Shown here piece by piece: positions 56,516-64,000 of a stretch of 64,000 bases of DNA. The notes beneath the pieces are model-generated. The model had not been told where the DNA came from. It searched no databases and saw only the letters and a list, made by a program, of their open reading frames with translations. A program made the position numbers and the translations under genes. The number at the start of each line of letters is the position of its first letter. Within the stretch, counting starts at the first letter, position 1. The stretch is taken from assembly GCF_002994635.1 (NCBI RefSeq), contig NZ_PVNL01000086.1:42251-106250 (forward strand), read 5' to 3'. The stretch is from Enhygromyxa salina. GTDB taxonomy: Bacteria > Myxococcota_A > Polyangia > Nannocystales > Nannocystaceae.

Positions 56516-57265
56516 ATGAAGATCGTGATAATTGGCGGAAGCGGGCTCATCGGTCGAAATCTGACGGCCGAACTCTCGCGACAGGGCCACGAGGCCATCG
56601 CGGCATCGCCGAGCAGCGGAGTGAACACGCTGACCGGCGAAGGCCTCGCGGAGATCCTTTCCGGAGCCGACGCTGTCGTCGACGTGTCGAACTCGCCCTC
56701 CTTCGAGGACGCGGCGGTGCTCGACTTCTTCGAGCGTTCGGGCCGCAACCTCCTCGCCGCTGAGCGCGAGGCGGGCGTGAAGCATCACGTCGCCTTGTCG
56801 ATCGTCGGCGCGGACCGCCTCGAGGGGAACGGCTACTTCCGCGCCAAGGTCGCACAGGAGCGGCTTATCAAGGACGCCGGCATCCCCTTCACCATCGTGC
56901 GTGCGACCCAGTTTTTCGAGTTCGTCGCCACCATCATCGAAGCGGCCGTCGACGGCAACCGCCTCGTCGTACCCGATGCCGACTTCCAGCCCATCGCCGC
57001 CGCCGATGTCGCCGCAGCGCTCGCCGAGGTCGCGCTCGCTTCGCCACGCAACGCCACGATCGAGATCGCTGGGCCCGACCGCCTGCCGTTCCGCGACTTC
57101 GTCGCCCGCCGCATCGCCGCCGGCGGCGACCATCGGGAGGTGCAGGCCGACAGGGCGGCGCTCTACTTCGGCGCCGCGCTCGAGCCGGGTTCGCTTGTTC
57201 CCGAGCATGTGGGAGCGGCGCGTCTCGGGCCGACGCGGTTCGAGAACTGGCTCTCCGCCGCCTGA
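56516..57265 (+). CDS. NAD(P)-binding epimerase/NmrA-like oxidoreductase
   Basis: A 249-residue Rossmann protein. GGSGLIGRNLTAELSRQGHE at the N-terminus is the dinucleotide-binding loop (GxxGxxG type); TIVRATQFFEFV and IEIAGPDRLPFRD are typical of NmrA/SDR-a5 atypical members that lack the full YxxxK pair. It has AAGGAG ahead of ATG 56516. Oxidoreductases and epimerases of this type are a standard partner in ECF41 regulons. Confidence 0.88.
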   Translation: MKIVIIGGSGLIGRNLTAELSRQGHEAIAASPSSGVNTLTGEGLAEILSGADAVVDVSNSPSFEDAAVLDFFERSGRNLLAAEREAGVKHHVALSIVGADRLEGNGYFRAKVAQERLIKDAGIPFTIVRATQFFEFVATIIEAAVDGNRLVVPDADFQPIAAADVAAALAEVALASPRNATIEIAGPDRLPFRDFVARRIAAGGDHREVQADRAALYFGAALEPGSLVPEHVGAARLGPTRFENWLSAA

Positions 57266-57306
57266 TCCCGATGTGCTTCTCCCATCCACGAAAAAGGGTC
57301 CCATCC

Positions 57307-57741
57307 ATGTTCAGGACAATCTTGCTGGGCACCCTCTTTGCCATCTCCGCCATCTCCCCCATCTCCCCCATCCCCGCCATGGCGGCGGATGTCGCGAGGG
57401 GCGAGGCACGCGTCACGACGATCTTCGACCATCCTCTGCCTTCGGTCCCCGGCAAGAGCCTGCGCGGTGTCCTTGTCGAGTACGGCCCAGGCGGTTCCTC
57501 GCCGTCCCACACTCACGCCGCATCCGCCCTCATCACGGCAACCGTGATCGAGGGCGCGGTGCGCAGCCGGATCAACGACGGGCCGGAGATCGTCTTCCGC
57601 GTTGGCGAGAGCTTCGTCGAGATACCGGGCGACCATCACGGCGTCAGCGCCAACGCCAGTGACGTCGAGCCGTCCAAGCTCCTTGCCGTCCTCGTCGTGG
57701 ATACGGACGACACCAAGCTGACAACGCCGGACCGCCCGTAG
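57307..57741 (+). CDS. Exported cupin-domain protein
   Basis: The 144-residue protein has a signal peptide (LLGTLFAISAISPISPIPAM, cleaved near AMAADV) with a short internal repeat (AIS/PIS). The mature part is a single cupin barrel: GSSPSHTHAASALITATVIEG and GESFVEIPGDHH with His ligands for a metal. It lies 41 nt after the epimerase-like gene and 33 nt before the sigma factor. Confidence 0.85.
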   Translation: MFRTILLGTLFAISAISPISPIPAMAADVARGEARVTTIFDHPLPSVPGKSLRGVLVEYGPGGSSPSHTHAASALITATVIEGAVRSRINDGPEIVFRVGESFVEIPGDHHGVSANASDVEPSKLLAVLVVDTDDTKLTTPDRP

Positions 57742-57774
57742 GAGACCCATGTATCTCGGCGGAGGGGCTCATCC

Positions 57775-58728
57775 GTGGCTATCATCGCTGAGGCAACCGA
57801 AACCATCGTCGAGGACATGCACATGCGGAAGGTAGACGACATCACGGCCATCTTCGAGACCCATCGGGCGCGGCTGTTGCGCATTGCGTACCGCATGCTT
57901 GGCTCACGCAGCGAGGCCGAGGACGTCGTGCAGAACGCTTGGCTGCGTTGGGTCGGCGCAGACCGGGACGATGTCGCGGCCCCTTATCCCTTCCTCGCGC
58001 GCATCGTCACCCGGCTCTGCCTCGACGAGATGAAATCGGCTCGCGTCCGTCGGGAGAACTATGTTGGCGCCTGGCTGCCCGAACCGTTGGTGGAAACAGA
58101 GAAGGACGGCGTGGGCGAGGACGACCTGACGCTGACGCTGATGATGGCATTGGAGCGCCTGTCGCCGCTCGAGCGGGCAGCCTTCCTGCTCCACGACGTC
58201 TTCGGGGTGCCGCTCGGCGAGGTGGCGGATACGCTCGACCGAGAAGCGGCGGCGGTACGCCAGCTCGCTGTCCGGGCGCGGCGGAACGTTCAGGCCGCGC
58301 GCCCGCGCTTCCCGGTGGAGCGCGAGGAGGGCGAGCGGATCGCGCGTGCCTTCTTCGCGGCCTCCACCAGCGGCGATACCGCAATGCTGCGCACGCTTCT
58401 TGCCGAGAACGCGGTCTTGCGCTCGGACGGCGGCGGCAAGGTTCTGGCCTTCATCAATCCCATCATGGGACTGGACCGCCTCCTGCGGCTGTACGAGGCT
58501 GTGCGGCGCAAGTGGGGGGGAAGCTGGGCGCAATTGCTCGAACCCATCTGGATCGATGGGCTGCCCGGCTATGTCAGCCGCGAGCGTGGCGACGTCCTCC
58601 AGACGACAGCGCTCGCCATCGAAGACGGCCGGATCACCGCGATCTACATCACGCGCAATCCTGACAAGCTTCGCCACGTCGCGCAGGCTCTCGCGGCGGA
58701 GCTGGACCCGGGCTACCGGACACAGTGA
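57775..58728 (+). CDS. ECF sigma factor, ECF41 group (SigJ-like, with SnoaL domain)
   Basis: A 317-residue sigma factor. Region 2 (FETHRARLLRIAYRMLGS, EAEDVVQNAWLRW) and region 4 (LSPLERAAFLLHDVFG, LGEVADTLDRE) are followed by a SnoaL/NTF2-like tail. The diagnostic ECF41 motifs are all present: WLPEP between regions 2 and 4, DGGGK in the tail and NPDKL near the end. In this group the tail modulates activity in place of an anti-sigma factor. GTG 57775 has GGAGGGG upstream. It probably drives the two TGTCACA/CGTC promoters in this module. Confidence 0.95.
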   Translation: MAIIAEATETIVEDMHMRKVDDITAIFETHRARLLRIAYRMLGSRSEAEDVVQNAWLRWVGADRDDVAAPYPFLARIVTRLCLDEMKSARVRRENYVGAWLPEPLVETEKDGVGEDDLTLTLMMALERLSPLERAAFLLHDVFGVPLGEVADTLDREAAAVRQLAVRARRNVQAARPRFPVEREEGERIARAFFAASTSGDTAMLRTLLAENAVLRSDGGGKVLAFINPIMGLDRLLRLYEAVRRKWGGSWAQLLEPIWIDGLPGYVSRERGDVLQTTALAIEDGRITAIYITRNPDKLRHVAQALAAELDPGYRTQ

Positions 58729-58827
58729 TCGAGCAGCGGGCGACCGCGGGGACGCCTCGCACAACATCCAACCCCTTGAAGCGCTCCAAGCTCCGGCAGG
58801 GCGCGCCAACTCGCGCAGGACAACAGC

Positions 58828-58975
58828 ATGACGCAGAAGCCGATCGGCTCCGGCTTCGGTGCCGCCAGCACGGCGATGGAGGTCATCTCGGGCCTTCGCT
58901 GATCGTGTCGTCTCCGCCAGCAAGCCGGTGTCGATCCTCGTCAACAGCGCGGGCGGATGGGACATGCGATGCGGG
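58828..58975 (+). pseudogene. Short-chain dehydrogenase remnant
   Basis: From ATG 58828 the frame gives TQKPIGSGFGAASTAMEVIS, the N-terminus of a common SDR group. It breaks off and, one frame over, AFADRVVSASKPVSILVNSAGG follows, the later strand that precedes the active site. The Rossmann GxxxGxG segment in between is gone, so the gene is deleted internally and cannot work. It lies downstream of the sigma factor gene, so it may once have belonged to that regulon. Confidence 0.6.
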
Positions 58976-59103
58976 GTCGGGGCTAGCGTGAACGTCGCGC
59001 CGCTCATTTTCGGCGTGTGGATCGACTCCACGTTCCACCCGAGCCAGCGCAATATCCGACCGCCGCCTGTGCTCGTCGCAAACCAGACATACAATTTAAC
59101 TGA
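58976..59103. other. Mixed intergenic DNA
   Basis: No gene supported. It includes a locally AT-rich stretch (tacaatttaactgatgc near 59091-59107) joining the dehydrogenase remnant to the next fragment. Confidence 0.35.
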
Positions 59104-59418
59104 TGCAACAATATCAACGATCAGGCCTTCGGTGGTCCAGACACCGTGCTGGCGCTCTACTACCAAGACCCCGACGGACCGGGCGATGATTTCGGCGTGA
59201 GCGCGCGACTCTCGAGCTTCGCGCGCAGCAACGGAAACCTGAAGACAGAGTGCTCGGTGAACTCGAAGACAGCGGGCCAATGGCAACGGAACATCAGCAC
59301 GCCGTGCAACGTCGACTTTGGCAAGGCCATCTATTGGGTTGAAGTACGTGTCGAGCGCAAGCAGCCGAGCACCCAGGTCGTGGAGTTCAACGCCGTCGCG
59401 CTCGAGAACAGCATCTAG
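59104..59418 (+). pseudogene. C-terminal fragment of a secreted-type protein, unknown
   Basis: A frame runs from a stop at 59101 to TAG at 59418. It reads NINDQAFGGPDTVLALYY, then DFGVSARLSSFARSNGNL, TECSVNS and WQRNISTPCNVDF, a beta-rich, Cys-containing tail without any start or signal. GTG 59146 is the only start codon I used as a guide. It looks like the 3' end of a larger gene whose 5' part is lost. I do not recognise the domain. Confidence 0.4.
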
Positions 59419-59430
59419 GTCGAGGAACGC

Positions 59431-62400
59431 CTACCCACGCGCGGACACCAACCACGCCCGGGTCCGCGTCGAAGACGTGTCATACGGCGCAAGCACCCCG
59501 AGTACCTCAAACCCCAGATCGACAGCTGGACGAGCCGTCTGCTCGAGCGCGCGCGCTCGCAGCGTCTGATCATCGATCATCTCGGCAATCAGCAGATCCA
59601 TCGGAGTCAAGCTCGCGTCCGGTGCAGCCCGCCGCAGCTCCACGCTCCGCACAAACTCCGAGTGCGCAGCAAGCTTGTTCAACAGCGGCGCGCCCTCGGC
59701 CCGCAGATCGACGAGCGTCAGCGTAAACCCATCGCCGCGCACCCGAGCGCGCCATTGCTCGGTCACGCTGGGATCCTCAGCCTCGATCTCCAACACGGCG
59801 ACCAGCACCAGCGCGCTGGCGAGGCTGCTGGTGCTCAGGCCTTCGGCCCACAGCTCCTGCGCGTCCTCGTACGCCTGCACGGCCGCGCGGGCGTCCGCCA
59901 GCGCGGCCTCACCTTGCTGGATCCGGGAACGCTGGTACAGGTCATCCCCGTCGAGCTGGCGCAGCACCGCCCGCGTCGCCGGCTTGGCGCGCTTGCCCAG
60001 CTGCTCCGCGGCCGCCCGCGCCTCGAGCCTGGTGGTCAGCTCCTGAAGCCCCTGCTCGTCATTGGTGCCGTCCACATACTCGGCGGTGGCCCGCGCGCCA
60101 TCGGAGGTGTCGAGGCCCCCGACCAGGCGCAGGCGCTCGAGCATCTTGGCCGTCGCCGCGGAGTCGTCGGCGAGGCGCTGCCACTCATACTGACCCATAT
60201 AGGGCACCGTCATCTGCGGCGCGATGGTCTCGAGCCGGGTCCAGGTGTCGAGCGCGCGGACCCGCATGGGGTCGCCTTGAACTGCGGCCAGGAGCTCGTC
60301 GTGCTTGGACGAGCGCGAGATCTCGACGAGCAAGCTGCTGACCTCGGGGGCGGAGATCCGCAGGCCCTTGGTCGGCACGAAGCGATCGAGCAGCTCGAGC
60401 TGGGCCCTGAAGTCGAGCACCGTCGCGTAGTTGCCAAGTACGATGCCATCGTCCGGTGAGTCCGCGACGGCGCCCTGCATGAGCGCGACCGCGTCGTCGA
60501 CGTGGCGCAGCTCGCCCGTGCACGCGTGGCGGGCGACCAGGGTCAACGCGGCGTTGTTGAACGAGCCGTGCTGGCGCTCAGCCTGGGCGGCGTAGAGGGA
60601 GTAGACCTCGGCGTACTTCTTGTCAGCAGCGGCGAACTTGCCGTCGCGGCGCAGGGCGTCGGCCTCGACGTCCAACAAGCTGGTGCGCACGTACTCGTCT
60701 TGCTGATTGCCGCGCTGCAACCACATCCGGCGCTCGTCGATGTCGTGGGCGAGCAACGAGCGAAACACGGCGGCCTGGTGCTTGCCGGGCTGGTCCGCGC
60801 TGGTCTCGTAGACCGTCTCGCTGATCTCGCGAGCTTGCTCGAACTGCCCGAGCGCGCGGTAGCCAGCGGCGGCGAGCAGCTGCACGCCGGGCGCGGGGTC
60901 GTCGAGCAGGTGTTGGAATTCGGCCTGGGCCTGCTCCGTCTTGCCGAGCCGGAAGAACACCTGACCGAGCGAGAGGTGGTAGTCGGGCAGACCCCCGGCC
61001 TCGCTGCGGAATGACAAGAAGGTGCTCTGCGCCGAGTCGAGCAGCTGCTCGCGCTGCTCACCGGTCGCCGTGCGAGCGCGCTCCAGCTGCACGGTGCCCA
61101 GCAAGATCGCAACCGGCACGATGTCGCTCTGACGCTGGTACTCGTCCTGCAACGTGGTGAGCTTGCCGGAGCGCTCGAGCTCCTCGCTGAGCCACGCGCT
61201 GAACGCCGCGCGGGCGACGTCCTCGTTCTCGCTGAGCAGCTTGGCCTTGTGCTGCGCGGGGATGTTGCCCTGCTCGGCGCGGGCGATCAGCTGGTCCTGC
61301 AGCCGGGTGATCTCGGTGTCGAACGCCCGGCGCGCGTCCATGAACGCGGGCAGCCGGTTGCGCAACATCTGCTCGAGCAGCGCCGCGGCCTGCTCGACGT
61401 GGCCGCGATCACGCTCGATCGAGGCCAGCAGGTACTGGGCGTCGTGGGTCATCAGGCCCGGCTTGCCGAGCACCTCGAGCTGGGCGGCGGCCTCGTCGAG
61501 CTGACCGCGGCTGCGATGCAAGTCCGCGAGCGCGACGACCACCGGTTGATCGGTTGGGTCGGCCTCGAGGGCCGCACGCAGCTGCGCCTCGCGCTCGACA
61601 GCCAGCTGCTCTGGGTCCGGGGCCGGCTGCTCCTCGACCGCCTGCGGTTGCTCGGCGTCCTCGTCCGCCCCCTCATCCGCTCCCTCGACGGCGAGCGCTG
61701 GGTCGGGCGCTGGGGCGCCATGTTGCAACATCAGCGCGCGCTCGGGATCATTCGCCAGCGCGAGCCCACGGTTCGCTAGCTCGCCCGCCCGCGCGCTCTC
61801 GGCCGGGTCGACCTCCGCCCCCCACACGCGCAGCTCCGGCGCGATGTCGGCGAACAGCGTGGGGGAGTCGGGCAGCGCGGCGATCAACTCCCCCATGGCG
61901 TCGCGGGCCTTGGGTTCATCCTCGGCCAGCCGGGCATACTGGCGCAGAGCCTCGAGCGGCCAGTCGACGGCCAGCTGGGTGGCCAGGGCCATGCGCGCCG
62001 CGGCGATCGACCGGTCGACGCGCTCACGCCGACTGGGCGGCGCGAAGCGATCGGCCGCGATCAGCAGCTCCAGGCTCGCGTCGGCGCCCTCGGGCGTGTC
62101 GGTGTCGAGCTGGTCGGACCAGTCGAGCAGGCGATCGACGAACGGCTCGGCCAGCTCGTTGTTCTGCACGCGCCCCGGCAGCGCCGCGTAGCGCTCGATG
62201 ATGCCCGTGATCGGATCGACCGCGGCCGGCGTGATCGGATCGGGGACCTGCGCGGTGGCCATGCGTACCCAGCCCTGCACGACCGGCAGGAGGTCCGTGT
62301 CGTCGTCCACGCCGTTGTATTCGATCGCCAGCTGCTCGTAGCGCTCGAGCGCGGCCTCGGGGTCGCTCGACTCGAGCTGCGCGACCTCGTCGATCGCCAG

Positions 62401-63195
62401 TCGCAGGTGCCGCTCGGGCGAGTCGAGGTACGAGCTGACCACGCCAAACGTGATCACCAGCGCGAGCAAGGCGAGCAGGCCGTACTGCCACACCCGCATC
62501 AGCAGACCGAGCGGCACCTTGCCGTGGATCTGGTACTGGTCGCCATGGTCCGTGACGTTGTACGCGTCGATCGGGATGATCGGGATGAAGATCAGGGTCG
62601 CAAACCGGATCGTCGTGTAGCTGCCGTCGGTCTCGTGATCGAGATTGCCGTAGAACTTGACGCCGCAGCCGTTGATCGTGAACAGGGCTGGCGCGCCGTT
62701 GATCGGCGTGGGGGTCTTGGCGATGCGGCGCCCGAGCTCGGCGATCGGCGGCGCGGCCGAAGCCAGCGCCGCGCCCAGCCGCCGGGCCTCATCGAGCTGA
62801 TTGTGACGAAGCAGCCAGCTCGCACGCACCAACTTGCTGAAGCTGCTCAGATCCGCGACGCCGGCCTGGTACAGGCGCTGGTCGCCGATGTCTGGGCAAT
62901 GCTCCGCGCAGCGCGACAGCAGCACGCCCGCCTCCTTGCTGCGACCGGCGACATCCAGCAGCGCCGCCCCGGCGGCGCTGCGATCGAGCAGATACAAGCG
63001 CACGCGCCGGGCGGTGGTCTCGCTGTCAGAGATCGACTCGATCCCAGCGTGATTGTCGAGCAACCACACGCAGCGCTCTTTGATCGCATCTAGCGTTCTG
63101 GACTCCCCCACCCAGCTCGCTGCGGGGTTGGGATCACGCTGCTCGAGCTGCTCGGCCAAGCCATCCAACTGGTCACGAAAGATCTGCGGTTCCAC
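59431..63195 (-). CDS. Large TPR-repeat membrane protein, unknown function
   Basis: A 1254-residue protein. Residues about 1-175 are soluble; a conserved stretch FTINGCGVKFYGN, IRFATLIFIPIIPIDAYNV (about 185-220) precedes one transmembrane segment (GLLALLALVITFGVVSSYL, about 235-255). The remainder is a long series of helical pairs of tetratricopeptide type (for example ALADLHRSRGQLDEAAAQLE, SLGQVFFRLGKTEQAQAEFQ, AAGYRALGQFEQAREI). No enzyme motif is seen; a scaffold or stress-response role is possible. Start placed at GTG 63195; an open extension to GTG 63261 would come within 5 bp of the divergent gene, which is unlikely. Confidence 0.75.
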   Translation of the reverse strand: MEPQIFRDQLDGLAEQLEQRDPNPAASWVGESRTLDAIKERCVWLLDNHAGIESISDSETTARRVRLYLLDRSAAGAALLDVAGRSKEAGVLLSRCAEHCPDIGDQRLYQAGVADLSSFSKLVRASWLLRHNQLDEARRLGAALASAAPPIAELGRRIAKTPTPINGAPALFTINGCGVKFYGNLDHETDGSYTTIRFATLIFIPIIPIDAYNVTDHGDQYQIHGKVPLGLLMRVWQYGLLALLALVITFGVVSSYLDSPERHLRLAIDEVAQLESSDPEAALERYEQLAIEYNGVDDDTDLLPVVQGWVRMATAQVPDPITPAAVDPITGIIERYAALPGRVQNNELAEPFVDRLLDWSDQLDTDTPEGADASLELLIAADRFAPPSRRERVDRSIAAARMALATQLAVDWPLEALRQYARLAEDEPKARDAMGELIAALPDSPTLFADIAPELRVWGAEVDPAESARAGELANRGLALANDPERALMLQHGAPAPDPALAVEGADEGADEDAEQPQAVEEQPAPDPEQLAVEREAQLRAALEADPTDQPVVVALADLHRSRGQLDEAAAQLEVLGKPGLMTHDAQYLLASIERDRGHVEQAAALLEQMLRNRLPAFMDARRAFDTEITRLQDQLIARAEQGNIPAQHKAKLLSENEDVARAAFSAWLSEELERSGKLTTLQDEYQRQSDIVPVAILLGTVQLERARTATGEQREQLLDSAQSTFLSFRSEAGGLPDYHLSLGQVFFRLGKTEQAQAEFQHLLDDPAPGVQLLAAAGYRALGQFEQAREISETVYETSADQPGKHQAAVFRSLLAHDIDERRMWLQRGNQQDEYVRTSLLDVEADALRRDGKFAAADKKYAEVYSLYAAQAERQHGSFNNAALTLVARHACTGELRHVDDAVALMQGAVADSPDDGIVLGNYATVLDFRAQLELLDRFVPTKGLRISAPEVSSLLVEISRSSKHDELLAAVQGDPMRVRALDTWTRLETIAPQMTVPYMGQYEWQRLADDSAATAKMLERLRLVGGLDTSDGARATAEYVDGTNDEQGLQELTTRLEARAAAEQLGKRAKPATRAVLRQLDGDDLYQRSRIQQGEAALADARAAVQAYEDAQELWAEGLSTSSLASALVLVAVLEIEAEDPSVTEQWRARVRGDGFTLTLVDLRAEGAPLLNKLAAHSEFVRSVELRRAAPDASLTPMDLLIAEMIDDQTLRARALEQTARPAVDLGFEVLGVLAPYDTSSTRTRAWLVSARG

Positions 63196-63266
63196 GCCGC
63201 GATGGTCGTCGATCGGAGTGGTCCGCGCAACACACGTCGCTCGAAGCTCGGGTACCCTCACGCCCC

Positions 63267-64000
63267 ATGACGCCGCCCCCCGAAGGTCTGCGAGAGCTCG
63301 AACTCGAACCAGGCGTGCTGCGCTGGGTGCTGGACAACCCCGCGCGGCGCAACGCGATCAACCCCGCCATGTTCGAGTGGATCACGGCGCGCTGTATCGA
63401 GCTGCGCGGCGAGGTCGTGATCGTGCGTGGAGCCGGCGACCGAGTCTTCACCTCGGGCTTCGACCTGACCGCGCTCGCCGATCCCAAGCTATTCGACCAG
63501 CCCTTCCCCCCCGACGCCGCGCTAATCCGCGCCGCCACAGCCATCCAAACCGCCGACGCCACCTTCATCGCCGCGCTCAACGGCGCCGTAGTCGGAGCCG
63601 GCGTCGAGCTGATCGCCGTCTGCGACTTCCGCCTGGCCTGTCACGGCGCGACCCTACGCCTACCAGCAGGCAAGCTAGGCGTCGTCTATCACGCCGCCGG
63701 CCTCACCCGCGTCCACGCAGCCTTCGGCCCCACAATCGCCCGCCGCCTCCTGCTCGCCGGAGACAAGGTCGAGATCACCGACGCCCAGTCCAGCCTCACC
63801 GCCCTCGTCCCCCTCGACCAGCTCGACGACGAGGCGCTAGCCCTCGCCAAACGAATCCGCGAACAATCCCCCCACAGCGTCACCGGCAACCGAGCCCTCC
63901 TACGCGCCCTCGACCAACCCCCACTCCCCCCCGACCTCCTCGACGCCCACGACCAACTCCGCCGCGAGGCCTACCAAGCCCTAGCCCCCCCCCCCCCCAC
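63267..64000 (+). CDS. Enoyl-CoA hydratase/isomerase family protein (3' partial)
   Basis: The ATG at 63267 opens a frame that runs off the window. Crotonase fold: LDNPARRNAINPAMF, then FTSGFDLTAL as the first oxyanion loop. ALNGAVVGAGVELIAVCDFRLAC carries the second oxyanion position and the conserved alpha-helix. The Glu pair of classic hydratases is not clear, so isomerase or another crotonase activity is possible. The last 100 bases are very C-rich and end in a run of C. Confidence 0.85.
   Translation, partial: MTPPPEGLRELELEPGVLRWVLDNPARRNAINPAMFEWITARCIELRGEVVIVRGAGDRVFTSGFDLTALADPKLFDQPFPPDAALIRAATAIQTADATFIAALNGAVVGAGVELIAVCDFRLACHGATLRLPAGKLGVVYHAAGLTRVHAAFGPTIARRLLLAGDKVEITDAQSSLTALVPLDQLDDEALALAKRIREQSPHSVTGNRALLRALDQPPLPPDLLDAHDQLRREAYQALAPPPP

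Noticed and set aside
57904..59286. 460-codon minus-strand frame over the sigma factor and dehydrogenase remnant
   Set aside because: Antisense to the ECF41 gene, which has all diagnostic motifs; no domain in the frame.

Overview
The window is high-G+C DNA with many Ser/Thr protein kinases and hybrid histidine kinases. It also holds several lipoproteins whose mature N-termini carry low-complexity Asp/Gly/Ser/Thr linkers (GDGDGDGD, DTDTDTGT), and Cys-rich secreted proteins. Together these suggest a predatory myxobacterium, probably of the Nannocystaceae type (Nannocystis, Enhygromyxa, Plesiocystis). This is inferred from gene content and composition, not from a marker-gene search.

Layout. 1-2.2 kb: 3' end of a Ser/Thr kinase with a Cys-rich tail, and a type II thioesterase. 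2.2-7.8 kb: a type VI secretion accessory island (VgrG, a DUF6484-type protein, a TIGR02270-type HEAT protein) with a dual cyclic-nucleotide-binding protein that looks like a patatin/NTE protein without its catalytic domain. 7.8-20.5 kb: an Rpn-like nuclease whose start codon lies inside a perfect hairpin, a TolB-like propeller lipoprotein, a lytic-transglycosylase/amidase/golvesin-like fusion, a YgiQ radical-SAM protein, a PAS histidine kinase, a fibrinogen-like lipoprotein, a lipase and an outer-membrane barrel protein. 20.8-25.3 kb: a signalling cluster in which a receiver-Ser/Thr-kinase fusion and a single-domain response regulator diverge from a PAS hybrid histidine kinase. 25.3-40.9 kb: envelope and housekeeping genes (Cys-rich lipoprotein, MoxR/VWA pair, L,D-transpeptidase, membrane histidine kinase, truA, S1C protease, ABC exporter).

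40.9-55.7 kb is the accessory region. It holds a transposase of probable ISKra4 type and a truncated relative, and a cluster of hairpins including a 103-bp imperfect palindrome. Next is a 2440-residue SpvB/TcdB/Rhs toxin followed 9 nt downstream by a 75-residue protein resembling the ribosomal L7/L12 C-terminal domain (putative immunity protein). Then come a J-domain-like protein without HPD, a frameshifted Cys-rich secreted protein, a kinase fragment, and a complete IS21-type element inserted into an XRE-type regulator gene.

55.7-58.7 kb is an ECF41 sigma-factor module: carboxymuconolactone decarboxylase, NAD(P)-binding epimerase-like protein, cupin, and ECF41 sigma with its SnoaL-like tail. 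Two copies of a TGTCACA-N16/17-CGTC promoter precede the decarboxylase and the epimerase genes. A decayed short-chain dehydrogenase follows. 59.4-64.0 kb holds a very large TPR membrane protein and, divergently, an enoyl-CoA hydratase that runs off the window.

I found no tRNA, rRNA or CRISPR array. Family names come from motif recognition in the translated sequence; no database was searched.
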